Shown: one piece after another, positions 28,490 through 35,725 of the stretch
Position numbering within the stretch: position 1 is the first letter of the stretch
Layout: each line of letters begins with the position of its first letter
Assembly (NCBI RefSeq): GCF_900113665.1
Contig: NZ_FOQD01000017.1
Coordinates: 89,501-153,500, forward strand
Reading direction: 5' to 3'
DNA: 64,000 bases
Source of the DNA: Planctomicrobium piriforme
Lineage (GTDB): Bacteria > Planctomycetota > Planctomycetia > Planctomycetales > Planctomycetaceae
Notes under the pieces: generated by a model
Database searches by the model: none
The model's input: the letters and a program-made list of their open reading frames with translations, nothing else
What the model was told of the DNA's origin: nothing
Program-made: the position numbers and the translations under genes

Positions 28490-28530
28490 CCGGGCGGTAG
28501 GAAATACTCCAGCCTACCGTCCCGGTTTTA
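28490..28530 (+). terminator. Rho-independent terminator after capsid gene (first of three)
   Basis: Stem CCGGGCGGTAGG (28490-28501) pairs with CCTACCGTCCCGG (28513-28525) with one bulge, and TTTT follows. It lies 45 bp after the capsid stop. Confidence 0.75.
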
Positions 28531-28574
28531 AACCACACGGACGCATTTCTTCGTCATAGGGAATGCACTCCGAG

Positions 28575-28613
28575 ACCGGACGGCGGACTGAGCAACAACT
28601 GCCGTCCGGTTTT
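28575..28613 (+). terminator. Second terminator-like hairpin
   Basis: Stem ACCGGACGGC (28575-28584) / GCCGTCCGGT (28601-28610), perfect 10 bp, then TTT. Together with its neighbours it forms a row of three hairpins. Confidence 0.7.
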
Positions 28614-28637
28614 GAATCACTGAATGTCGTTCAGACG

Positions 28638-28679
28638 CCCGGCGGTTGTTCTTCACGTTCGTGAGGGCCGCCGGGTTTT
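28638..28679 (+). terminator. Third terminator-like hairpin
   Basis: Stem CCCGGCGG (28638-28645) / CCGCCGGG (28668-28675), then TTTT. The 28446-28790 gap is otherwise empty, so the region between the capsid gene and the next gene is filled by three successive hairpins. Confidence 0.7.
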
Positions 28680-28790
28680 GAGACAAAGAGTCCCAATCCT
28701 GTCGACCGACGTACGGTCGCGGGTGTGGGGGGGCCGGTTGAGTCCCGGTCCCCCTTTTCAGATTCAGCAGTTCAACACGGAGGCGAGACG

Positions 28791-29057
28791 ATGGCAACTT
28801 TCGGTCCCGGCCAATTCAAGATCGAGATTCTCAACGACGAAAACGGCGATCTGATTCTGCAAGTGAATGGCAAACCGTATGTGATGCGATTGGAGGGGAA
28901 CAATCTCGCCGAACGGCAAGAGAACTTCATGCAGAGAATTCAAAGCGGTGAGGAGATTCTTGCCAACGGTCACGGCGAGACGTGGCGAGTGCAGAGTGAT
29001 CCATCTGCAGGATTCCACGGCAATGCACCGAAGCAACTGGCCATCACGAAGGTGTAG
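28791..29057 (+). CDS. Hypothetical small protein downstream of capsid gene
   Basis: 88 residues from ATG 28791 with GGAGG seven bases upstream. It begins MATFGPGQFKIEILNDENGDLILQVNGKPYVMRLEG, a compact beta-rich fold, then a charged helix. Position after the capsid gene suggests a head decoration or completion protein, but no family is recognised. Confidence 0.6.
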   Translation: MATFGPGQFKIEILNDENGDLILQVNGKPYVMRLEGNNLAERQENFMQRIQSGEEILANGHGETWRVQSDPSAGFHGNAPKQLAITKV

Positions 29058-29065
29058 TAGCTCAA

Positions 29066-30196
29066 ATGCCAATTGGACACGTTGACATTACCGTGAGCGG
29101 AACGGGGAACGACCCCGGAGACATGAAGTTGATTTTCAGCACGGTCGATCCGTATGTTGCGCCGACAACAAAGACGTGCTCACGGCGCGACGGATCAGAC
29201 GACGGGTTCGGCTTGGTGCTGTCTGCCGCCGCAGAAATCTGGGCAACTCCGCTGTTTGTCACTGATGCGAACGCGGCTTTGTCCACTGCTGCGACTGCCG
29301 CTGCAAATCAGTTGGCGTCAAACGCGACCGTGGAACAGATTTGCGAGGATGCCTGCCGCTTTGTTTCTGGTGAAGGAACAGGCAGCAGCAACGATTGCAC
29401 CGCCGCCGTCTACATTGACGTTGGCGTTTTCGAGACAGGCGATCCGCTTTGCGACCCCGACAGCGAAAGCGACGGCGGTACGACCTCAGTCCATGCGACT
29501 CTAACCGTTCCGGACCAGATGAAAATGGACATGAACGACGTTTTGTCGGATCTGGACACGTCCTACTTTTCCGACCCGAGCGTGGCAGGTGCGATCATCA
29601 GTGCGCTGCAGGCGCACGGCGGGATCACCGATAAGGGCTTCGATTTCTGGTCGCGAAACATTTCTCTGGGCGGTTCCGACTTTGCCTACATGTCGATTTC
29701 GACCACGACCCCGATCATTCAAGTGAATGGGCGAATCGGTGGCGTCGATTCGTCGTTCTCGTGTTTCTTTGGAGTCGATTTTCCGCTGACTTCAATGTCC
29801 CTTTCGACTATCACATCGACAACCGGCGCACCTTCAATCGAGGGCAGCACGATCACCAAAGTGTTGGGCGACCCGATTACAATCCCGCTGGAATATGTCG
29901 AGCTGAACAATGGCGGCGGTGATCCTGAAGTCTACGCCCCACAATCGTCTGAAAACTTTGTCGGCTCCGGCTCCGTCACTGTGGCCTACGGCGACCCCTA
30001 CGAAGTGATGACCGACCCCGGTACGCCGCACGAATACTGCGCTCCGCATTACACCTACATCAGCCTGTACCCGATTCAAGCGAACGAAGGTTGCTGGAAT
30101 CGTCTCTGGTTGCTGGAGGACGCGAACCACCGGGACGTGTTCGGTCTCACGCCTCCACCCTGCATCATCGTCTTCAACGGATCGGTGCCGATGTGA
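29066..30196 (+). CDS. Hypothetical beta-rich protein, possible virion component
   Basis: 376 residues, starting 9 bp after the previous gene. It is rich in Gly, Ser, Thr and Asp with several Cys (CSRRDGSDDG, CEDACRF, CDPDSESDGG, CAPHYTY). It reads as repeated beta strands and ends PPPCIIVFNGSVPM. No signal peptide. I do not recognise it. Being co-oriented and adjacent to capsid-region genes, it may be a spike, decoration or minor structural protein of a particle. Confidence 0.6.
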   Translation: MPIGHVDITVSGTGNDPGDMKLIFSTVDPYVAPTTKTCSRRDGSDDGFGLVLSAAAEIWATPLFVTDANAALSTAATAAANQLASNATVEQICEDACRFVSGEGTGSSNDCTAAVYIDVGVFETGDPLCDPDSESDGGTTSVHATLTVPDQMKMDMNDVLSDLDTSYFSDPSVAGAIISALQAHGGITDKGFDFWSRNISLGGSDFAYMSISTTTPIIQVNGRIGGVDSSFSCFFGVDFPLTSMSLSTITSTTGAPSIEGSTITKVLGDPITIPLEYVELNNGGGDPEVYAPQSSENFVGSGSVTVAYGDPYEVMTDPGTPHEYCAPHYTYISLYPIQANEGCWNRLWLLEDANHRDVFGLTPPPCIIVFNGSVPM

Positions 30197-30313
30197 ATGG
30201 TTGCAGTGGAAACACGCACGGCACGCAATTTCATCCCGATCGCATCTGATTTCGTGATCCACCTGACAGCAGATTAGCGTATGATCGCCAGTCGAATTCG
30301 GAAGGGCCAAACG

Positions 30314-30679
30314 ATGCGATCAAAAACTCCGATGGCGGTTTCGATTCTTACCCTCACGATCCTTTTTGCGGCCGCGCTGCTTGTCAGCCATCGCATCATG
30401 ACGATGCCAGGAACTCACGCGACTGTTCCCCAGCATGAGGAACTCCCGGACGGCGGCTGGCGGGAATGTGTCAGACTCCCCGACGGATCTCTTCACGGCG
30501 AGGTGAAGGTGTTCTATACCGATGGCACGCTGCAGGGCGAGTTCGAGTATGACGCAGGCCAGTTGCTCAACGGGCGGCTCTATAGGCCAGACGGCACACT
30601 GCACAACGTCATGAGCACTGACTGGCTCGGGCGGCAGGTTGACGAGACGTTCGATGAGCGGGGCACCCGGACGAACTGA
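30314..30679 (+). CDS. Membrane-anchored MORN-like small protein
   Basis: 121 residues from ATG 30314 (GGAAGGG six bases upstream); an upstream ATG at 30281 lacks a good site. One N-terminal membrane segment (MAVSILTLTILFAAALLVS) is followed by short repeats of the type LPDGSLHGEVKVFYTDGTLQGEFEYDAGQ, as in MORN/YwqK-like proteins. It is probably exposed outside the inner membrane. It could be cargo or a surface-altering factor of the element. Confidence 0.6.
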   Translation: MRSKTPMAVSILTLTILFAAALLVSHRIMTMPGTHATVPQHEELPDGGWRECVRLPDGSLHGEVKVFYTDGTLQGEFEYDAGQLLNGRLYRPDGTLHNVMSTDWLGRQVDETFDERGTRTN

Positions 30680-30800
30680 GGTTACGCCTCACTGATATTG
30701 CTCGAATCCGGGTGGACTGCTTCAATGCTTCCTCGCGATATGCACAACCGACCTTCCGACGTGTGCATCGGAGACCGTGATTTCATGAGGCGTACCTGAC

Positions 30801-31271
30801 ATGGGCTTTCGCTTTTCCCCCCTCGCGAAGTGTGTATTCGCCGTCACTGCCCTTGTCCTGATGGCGAGCCAAAGCTGGGCGCACTGGTATGCGCTTGGTC
30901 CGTCGAAAGACGAATGGGGGTTGAAGTACGACGGGGAAGTGAAGGCTGCGACTGGCGACAAGGTGAACGTCCGCTTCACAATCGCCAATCAAGGGAGACT
31001 TGGGCCCATCCATTCGGTCTTCGTGATGGCTTTCAGTAATCCGGACTATAGCGGCAACCGCACTTATCTTTTGAACACACCCCTCGTCATGAAGCCAACT
31101 GAGGATGGCAAACTCACCGGGCAAGTGGAGATTGCGAAGCAATATGTGAACTGCTCTGTGGTTCGGGTCTTCACCATGACGGTTGACGGCAAATCACAAA
31201 TGGCGATTCCTATGGCCGGGGCAAGGTACTACGACATCCCGCTCTGGAAATTCCTGAAAAAAGCCCGGTAG
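30801..31271 (+). CDS. Secreted hypothetical protein
   Basis: 156 residues. A signal peptide is clear: FSPLAKCVFAVTALVLMASQSWAHW, cleavage after SWA. The mature part (about 130 residues) is beta-rich (VNVRFTIANQGRLGPIHSVFVM), like a small Ig-like or copper-binding domain; His follows the cleavage site directly. No family assigned. It may be cargo of the element. Confidence 0.6.
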   Translation: MGFRFSPLAKCVFAVTALVLMASQSWAHWYALGPSKDEWGLKYDGEVKAATGDKVNVRFTIANQGRLGPIHSVFVMAFSNPDYSGNRTYLLNTPLVMKPTEDGKLTGQVEIAKQYVNCSVVRVFTMTVDGKSQMAIPMAGARYYDIPLWKFLKKAR

Positions 31272-31663
31272 GCATCGTCGGGATGATGGGTTCCAAACTC
31301 GCCCCATCTTCACACTCTTCGGGCGTTCAACGGGCAATATTGCCCGTTCGAGACCAATTGGCGACAAATCGACGCGCCAGATTCAACTGAGACGAGCGCC
31401 GACGCCTCGGGACGACTCTTTACACGTCCAGAACTTGAAGCTGTGAGACGGGCAGAGAGCGACGGAGGTTTTCGCATACGTGTGCGATTCGGAGTGGGCT
31501 CACATCGTGTCAGGCCACTTCACAGAGTGACAGCGCGTCACTTTGTTCTACCCGTGACATCGTGTCACAGGAAAGGAATTCGGATACATCTGCGAAACGG
31601 GGACCGGGATCGGGCCGGCGACACCAGGATTTTCAGTCCTGTGCTCTACAGCACCCAATGAAA

Positions 31664-31910
31664 ACGGGGCCCGCAATCTACTCAACCGCGAGCCCCTGAG
31701 CGTCGTGTTGGTGTGGGCCTACATGATCGCCTCCATCGAGCATAAACCAGAGTCGATGATTGGGAAGATGCAAAAGAAAAACGGGGCTCACCGACGACGG
31801 GCCTGACGCCGGGAGCCCCTGGACGCCGGCTAACGGGCCTGAAAGCCGGGCGTCTTTCGAGTGAATTCAAAGCGGGGCTTCCGGAGTGCGGGCAGCGAAC
31901 CGAAAGCCCC
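31664..31910. repeat. Three successive GGGGC...GCCCC hairpins in a gene-free stretch
   Basis: Three units, each an A-rich lead, then CGGGGC(C/T), a 20-25 base loop, and (A/G)AGCCCCTG: 31665-31697, 31782-31820 and 31872-31911. The second contains a further GCCGGC/GCCGG hairpin (31825-31850). They resemble the three hairpins after the capsid gene. The rest of the 31272-32053 gap holds no convincing gene. Confidence 0.5.
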
Positions 31911-32053
31911 TGACGCGCCACGAGGACGCGCTGAACTCAAATCTAGACCCCGATTACGTGTGTGCCAGCCAGAATCTGGTGAGATTGAATTTCGCCGATG
32001 GGTTGTGCCTAATGGGGCCAGTTCAGATCGCCCAATCAGCAGCGAGGTTCAAC

Positions 32054-32284
32054 ATGAGCACGGGCCACAAACGCGGTGATGCGGATTTGGAACATGGGTA
32101 TGTCTTTGGCTGTGACGGCCTGATGGGCGTTTCTGAAGTCTGCGACCACCTCTCTATTGGCCGCGCGACACTGGACCGCCTCGTCGTGCGGGGAGCTCTC
32201 CGGAAGGGCAAAGATGGCGAGACAGGACGAGTGAGCATCTGCAAACGGTCGGTAATGGAGTACGTTCGCGGGATGGAAGTGTGA
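32054..32284 (+). CDS. Excisionase-like HTH protein (second pair, first gene)
   Basis: 76 residues from ATG 32054 with GAGG upstream. DGLMGVSEVCDHLSIGRATLDRLVVRGALRKGKDGETGRVSICKRSVMEYV (in parts) is a HTH_17/MerR-like winged helix. Overlaps the following HTH reading frame. Probably a regulator of the element. Confidence 0.65.
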   Translation: MSTGHKRGDADLEHGYVFGCDGLMGVSEVCDHLSIGRATLDRLVVRGALRKGKDGETGRVSICKRSVMEYVRGMEV

Positions 32285-32295
32285 GGGAAACGAAC

Positions 32296-32568
32296 ATGGA
32301 CCTGACGCCAATGCTCAAAGTCCCGCAAGTTGCTGAACGTCTCGGCTGCACCAGCCAGCACGTTATCGATCTCATTCGATCTGAGCGGCTGCCGGCCAGC
32401 GATATCGCGAAGCCTGGTGCGACTCGTTCCAGCTTCCGAATCGATGAGCAAGACCTTACCCGTTTCATCGCAGAGAGCAAATTCAAGAAGCCGCAAAAGC
32501 CAGAGCGTCAGCGCCGCATAGCCGTTGCCAATCCGTTCTTCGTGAATGGGAAGCTCGTGCGTAGATAG
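32296..32568 (+). CDS. Excisionase-like HTH protein (second pair, second gene)
   Basis: 90 residues from ATG 32296, ribosome site GAGGGAA. MLKVPQVAERLGCTSQHVIDLIRSERLPASDIA is a typical HTH_17 DNA-binding segment; the tail is basic (KKPQKPERQRR). An in-frame GTG at 32281 exists. Together with the gene before it, it mirrors the HTH pair at 22340-22797, giving the element two such modules. Confidence 0.75.
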   Translation: MDLTPMLKVPQVAERLGCTSQHVIDLIRSERLPASDIAKPGATRSSFRIDEQDLTRFIAESKFKKPQKPERQRRIAVANPFFVNGKLVRR

Positions 32569-32575
32569 GGCGCGT

Positions 32576-32746
32576 GCCACTGAGGTTTACGAACAGATTG
32601 CGGCGCAGGCAAAAGAGCGGCAAAAAATGTCTCCGGGAAGAGGCAAGGAAAAGGTGGGATCAAATGATCCTACCTTTTCTGAGCCAATCAAGTCCCGCGA
32701 GGTCATCGGAGAAATGATGGGCACAAGCGAGGCTATTTGTCGCCGG
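32576..32746 (+). pseudogene. Fragment of a ParB/phage replication-type protein
   Basis: In one frame the segment VYEQIAAQAKERQKMSPGR, followed by GKEKVGSNDP and KSREVIGEMMGTSEAI, resembles the region before the HTH of ParB-like phage and plasmid proteins (A-K-E-R...K-S-R-D-x-x-x-x-x-x-G-V-S). After about 57 codons the similarity stops and there is no clear start. I take it as a remnant of a larger gene. Confidence 0.35.
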
Positions 32747-33221
32747 CCACGCGATGCAAGCGATTATCGCAGAACTCATCATCATATGCCCGTCGTCCAT
32801 CTTCGGAAAGCATTGAGAGAACGGCTCCACCATTTCTCAGCCACCTGATTCGATATCGGCTGGATTCAATTGTTCGCGGATATACGACACGGCTGGCGCC
32901 AGGGACAAGGACGGCGAGTTTATAAAATCTGTCAGGAAGAGGGAGGAGGCCTTTTCCACGCACCGCATAGTAGATCAACTCATCTTCTTTGATTCGCCAG
33001 GATGTTTGTGGTTGCCATTCCGGAAGTCTCGGCATCCGAAAGCTTCGATCTGCCCTGAACTCGTACGATGGAAAATCATCCGATGAAGAGGACCACACCC
33101 CCACCAGTCGTTGTTCATCGGCACTCAACCGATTCGCGTAGTACCAGCTCGCCACGTCGCAAAAGAGACCGGTCGCCATCAACAGCACGACAGCCAGTTT
33201 CAGGCGGTGGCGGGAAGGCAT
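32733..33221 (-). CDS. Membrane-anchored hypothetical protein
   Basis: 162 residues from ATG 33221 (earlier in-frame starts at 33260 and 33308 exist; none has a good ribosome site). One N-terminal membrane segment, LKLAVVLLMATGLFCDVASWYYA, is followed by a beta-rich outer domain (LVGVWSSSSDDFPSYEFRADRSFRMP), lipocalin-like in pattern. Opposite in orientation to the rest of the element's left part, it starts a block of minus-strand small genes, perhaps cargo. Confidence 0.55.
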   Translation of the reverse strand: MPSRHRLKLAVVLLMATGLFCDVASWYYANRLSADEQRLVGVWSSSSDDFPSYEFRADRSFRMPRLPEWQPQTSWRIKEDELIYYAVRGKGLLPLPDRFYKLAVLVPGASRVVYPRTIESSRYRIRWLRNGGAVLSMLSEDGRRAYDDEFCDNRLHRVAGDK

Positions 33222-33288
33222 GGGTGGACGGTCTGAAGTGAGGGAGTCAATCGGAGGCATTGGGGGGGCGTGCCATGCGGCCAGCGGC

Positions 33289-33486
33289 CTACGAATCGTC
33301 GCCCGCATCTTTTCGCGCCATCAGCTTGCACCAAAAGTACATCCCCACAACGACGATCAAGTAGCCGGCAAAGCGTGCAAGATGGCCGTGATCCTTAGTG
33401 GGCAGCGAAGGGAGCAGAATACCGTTCCCGATTCCACAAAGCAGAACGCCGGAAAGAACGATGATCGACGCGCTGATGCTTTTCAT
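33289..33486 (-). CDS. Small two-TM membrane protein A
   Basis: 65 residues from ATG 33486 with GAGGG seven bases upstream. Two membrane segments (SASIIVLSGVLLCGIGNGILL and LARFAGYLIVVVGMYFW) are separated by a short polar loop. It is similar in length and layout to the next gene at 33537, so the two are probably tandem duplicates. Confidence 0.6.
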   Translation of the reverse strand: MKSISASIIVLSGVLLCGIGNGILLPSLPTKDHGHLARFAGYLIVVVGMYFWCKLMARKDAGDDS

Positions 33487-33536
33487 GCTAGGCCCTCTAT
33501 TTCCTCTTTGGCGGCTGCTTCGATTCGGTCTGGCGA

Positions 33537-33749
33537 TCACTTTTCATTCGAGTGGCTGGAGCGATCATTCCCCAGCGTTCGCCACCAGCCTAACAGTGCG
33601 ATCACGATCATCATGCAGGCGAAGTAGCGTGCGAGTTTGCCCTGGTCCTTGTAGAGAGCTACGTGTTCCCAGTCAGGATGTTCTGCGTACCCGATCCAGA
33701 ATAGCCCGACGCCTGCAAATACGATCAAGGCCGCACTGAGACTTTTCAT
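33537..33749 (-). CDS. Small two-TM membrane protein B (paralogue of A)
   Basis: 70 residues from ATG 33749, GAGG upstream. MKSLSAALIVFAGVGLFWIGYAEHP and LARYFACMMIVIALLGWW mirror gene A (both MKS-L/I-SA...IV...G, then G-x-LAR). Function unknown. The pair could be cargo such as a superinfection-exclusion or holin-like module, but that is only an idea from size and topology. Confidence 0.6.
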   Translation of the reverse strand: MKSLSAALIVFAGVGLFWIGYAEHPDWEHVALYKDQGKLARYFACMMIVIALLGWWRTLGNDRSSHSNEK

Positions 33750-33763
33750 GATGACCTCGGGGA

Positions 33764-33955
33764 TTATTTCCGTTTCGGCTTCTCTGGCGGCCACTTCGAT
33801 TCGAGTTCCTGTTGCGCGGCTCGATTCAATGCCAGTCGCATCCAATCCGACAGTTTGCGGTGAGCCTGCTTTGCAGCCTGCTCCCAAAGTCGCTTCTGCT
33901 CATGAGTGCAGCGACCGCGAAACATTTCCTGGAGGTTTTCATCGTCGTCAGACAT
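33764..33955 (-). CDS. Small helical protein, RHH/MobC-like
   Basis: 63 residues from ATG 33955. The stretch LWEQAAKQAHRKLSDWMRLALNRAAQQELE recalls the helices of ribbon-helix-helix/DUF1778 or MobC proteins, though a clear beta strand before it is not seen. The C-terminus is basic (PPEKPKRK). Possibly a DNA-binding antitoxin-like or plasmid mobilisation accessory. Confidence 0.5.
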   Translation of the reverse strand: MSDDDENLQEMFRGRCTHEQKRLWEQAAKQAHRKLSDWMRLALNRAAQQELESKWPPEKPKRK

Positions 33956-34277
33956 GCCCGAAAGATGACCACAATGTGATACATTGACAATCGGAATACT
34001 TTGTGACACACTGTGCCACGCACGACAGCCAGTCGGTCGAGGAGTGGCAGTCGACGGACAATCTGATATCCGGGCATCGTCCGGTTCAACGCCTGTAGTC
34101 AGCAGCTCGACCCTGCCGATTGCGGGCGTTTTTCTTTGGGCCGATGGGAGCGGTCAGGCCGGGCGGAACAGCGGGCGCATAAAGAAAGCCGCTGACATGG
34201 TGTCAACGGCTTGGGCAGGGCATCAGCTCGCCGCAACTTCTCAGGGACACGGCGGGCCAACACTGGGGCAAGTATCA

Positions 34278-34454
34278 ATGAACACTTCACGATCGTCAAC
34301 CCGTAAACGTCAACCGAAACTGCTTTGGCCGAACGACCCGCGATGGGACATCAGAATCGGACTCCCGCAGAGCAAGGTGGCGGAACTGCTCATGCGGCAT
34401 TCCACGGAAGCAGCGGAAGGGCTGCACGGCTCGGACGGCCTGCACAATGTCTGA
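34278..34454 (+). CDS. Possible small gene
   Basis: 58 residues from ATG 34278. MNTSRSSTRKRQPKLLWP is basic, followed by an amphipathic helix. The stop overlaps the start of the next tiny gene (ATGTCTGA at 34447-34454), which supports it. No family. Confidence 0.4.
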   Translation: MNTSRSSTRKRQPKLLWPNDPRWDIRIGLPQSKVAELLMRHSTEAAEGLHGSDGLHNV

Positions 34455-34578
34455 GGCCAACCGGCGCGTGCCGACCTTCTGGACAGCCGAAAAGCCGGGT
34501 TACAACCCCGGACCGAAGAAGCAGCGAAAGACCCGAAAACCAAAACCAACGTCCGATCAGCGGACGGAAAGGAAATAG
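34447..34578 (+). CDS. Very small basic protein
   Basis: 43 residues, Pro/Lys/Arg-rich (PGPKKQRKTRKPKP). Overlaps the gene before it by 8 bp and ends two bases before the next ATG, the packing of a phage small-gene operon. Unknown. Confidence 0.4.
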   Translation: MSEANRRVPTFWTAEKPGYNPGPKKQRKTRKPKPTSDQRTERK

Positions 34579-34580
34579 AC

Positions 34581-34736
34581 ATGTCGCGATCGAATAAATG
34601 GCAGTGGAGTCGGGTTCCGGAAGATCCAGATTACAAGCCGTCGCATGGATTTTCGAAGTGCGAACTCAGATACGGTCAGGGACTCGGTGACGGCAATTCG
34701 CGCGGTTACCTTTCGCGGCAGAGAAAGCGATCTTAG
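34581..34736 (+). CDS. Very small hypothetical protein
   Basis: 51 residues, start ATG 34581 with AAGGAAA upstream. Begins MSRSNKWQWSRVPEDPDYKP, ends basic. It is followed at once by a strong terminator (34757), which suggests that it is the last gene of a transcript. Confidence 0.45.
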   Translation: MSRSNKWQWSRVPEDPDYKPSHGFSKCELRYGQGLGDGNSRGYLSRQRKRS

Positions 34737-34756
34737 CTGCAGTCTGAACTGATCTT

Positions 34757-34790
34757 CGCCCCCGTCCGGTTATGCTGGGCGGGGGTTTTC
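34757..34790 (+). terminator. Rho-independent terminator
   Basis: Stem CCCCCG (34759-34764) / CGGGGG (34780-34785) with partial extension across the loop, directly followed by TTTTCCTTT. It closes the run of small plus-strand genes. Confidence 0.75.
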
Positions 34791-34815
34791 CTTTACCAAG
34801 AGAAGAGAGTGGACC

Positions 34816-35070
34816 ATGTCGAGCGGCAATACCTGGAGCGAAATAGTTGACGATTCGACTCTAAAACTGAACTGGGAGAGGATCGAGCCGCTTCTTGAAA
34901 AACCCACTGAGGCCATCGCGGAAGAGTTCCAACAACTCTTTAGGTCTTTCGATCCGGATGTTCAGTCCGGCATCGTGAACGTGATTGGATATCAGTTGGA
35001 TGTCATGAGAGTACGATCCGAGCAACTCGAGTCGCTGCTAGTGATCATCATGAATATGCCACAGACCTGA
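34816..35070 (+). CDS. Hypothetical small acidic protein
   Basis: 84 residues, start ATG 34816 with AGAGAAGAGAG upstream. Helical and acidic (EPLLEKPTEAIAEEFQQLFRSFDPDVQSG); no domain known. It lies just after the terminator, so it begins a new transcript. Confidence 0.55.
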   Translation: MSSGNTWSEIVDDSTLKLNWERIEPLLEKPTEAIAEEFQQLFRSFDPDVQSGIVNVIGYQLDVMRVRSEQLESLLVIIMNMPQT

Positions 35071-35121
35071 TCAGAAACGTGGCCAAGGACTTACCCCTGG
35101 CGGTGGTTACCAGACGCTGCC

Positions 35122-35136
35122 GGGGGGGGGGGGGGG
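35122..35136. repeat. 15-base poly-G tract
   Basis: Fifteen consecutive G between a helical small gene and a possible broken frame. Tracts of this length are prone to slippage in replication and also to assembly error. Any gene crossing it would be shifted by one-base changes. Confidence 0.85.
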
Positions 35137-35181
35137 CGGAGACATGTTCACCGTCTACGCCGTCTCTGCTTCAGGTTCGCC

Positions 35182-35424
35182 ATGGTCGCTTCGACGCTGT
35201 TGAACATCTTTGGCAATGGGATGAGTCGACCAATCGGGGTCGAGAATCATGCGCATGCGACAGATGTCAGCGTCAAGGTCCGCGTAACCCTCCCATCCGG
35301 CATACCCGGTCGAACGGATCAATCTAGATTGATCGGCATAATCTGCTCATTTGCGAGAATCTTTCAACTCGGAGCAAAACAGGCCTTGAGCGATCTACTG
35401 GAATTCTCCGATATTGGCGCGTAG
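35182..35424 (+). CDS. Possible gene, frame interrupted upstream by the poly-G region
   Basis: 80 residues from ATG 35182, without a ribosome site. The middle reads ATDVSVKVRVTLPSGIPG, protein-like beta strands, and the end is helical. A separate frame just upstream gives GGYQTLPGGGGGGDMFTVYAVSASG, which also looks like protein and stops at 35203. One gene split by slippage of the G tract is possible. Confidence 0.3.
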   Translation: MVASTLLNIFGNGMSRPIGVENHAHATDVSVKVRVTLPSGIPGRTDQSRLIGIICSFARIFQLGAKQALSDLLEFSDIGA

Positions 35425-35425
35425 A

Positions 35426-35725
35426 ATGGTCTCCTCGCGCAACCCAATCGCTCCATTTGTGGCTGCGCCGCAATTTCGTAGTGGGATGATCGTCTTGACC
35501 GCGCAAGAAAGACAACAGCAGCTTCTACAGCAACAGCAGAAGCAGCAAATTGACACGCTGCTGCGGGACTCCGGGCCAGAACTCGTCAGCAAATTGCTGC
35601 AAGCGGAAATGGGCACTACTAGCTCTGTAGTTGTCCGGGACACCGAAGGTCGTTCGTTCAGAATGACCGTCAAGCCGCTTGAAGTAGTTGGCGACCGGCT
35701 GGAGATCGTGCCTCCCAAGAAATGA
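35426..35725 (+). CDS. Hypothetical glutamine-rich small protein
   Basis: 99 residues from ATG 35426. A poly-Gln stretch (RQQQLLQQQQKQQ) lies in the middle, then a beta-rich C-terminal half (VVVRDTEGRSFRMTVKPLEVVGD). The stop overlaps the start of the next gene by 4 bp (ATGA), so the two form an operon. It may assemble with the membrane protein that follows. Confidence 0.5.
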   Translation: MVSSRNPIAPFVAAPQFRSGMIVLTAQERQQQLLQQQQKQQIDTLLRDSGPELVSKLLQAEMGTTSSVVVRDTEGRSFRMTVKPLEVVGDRLEIVPPKK

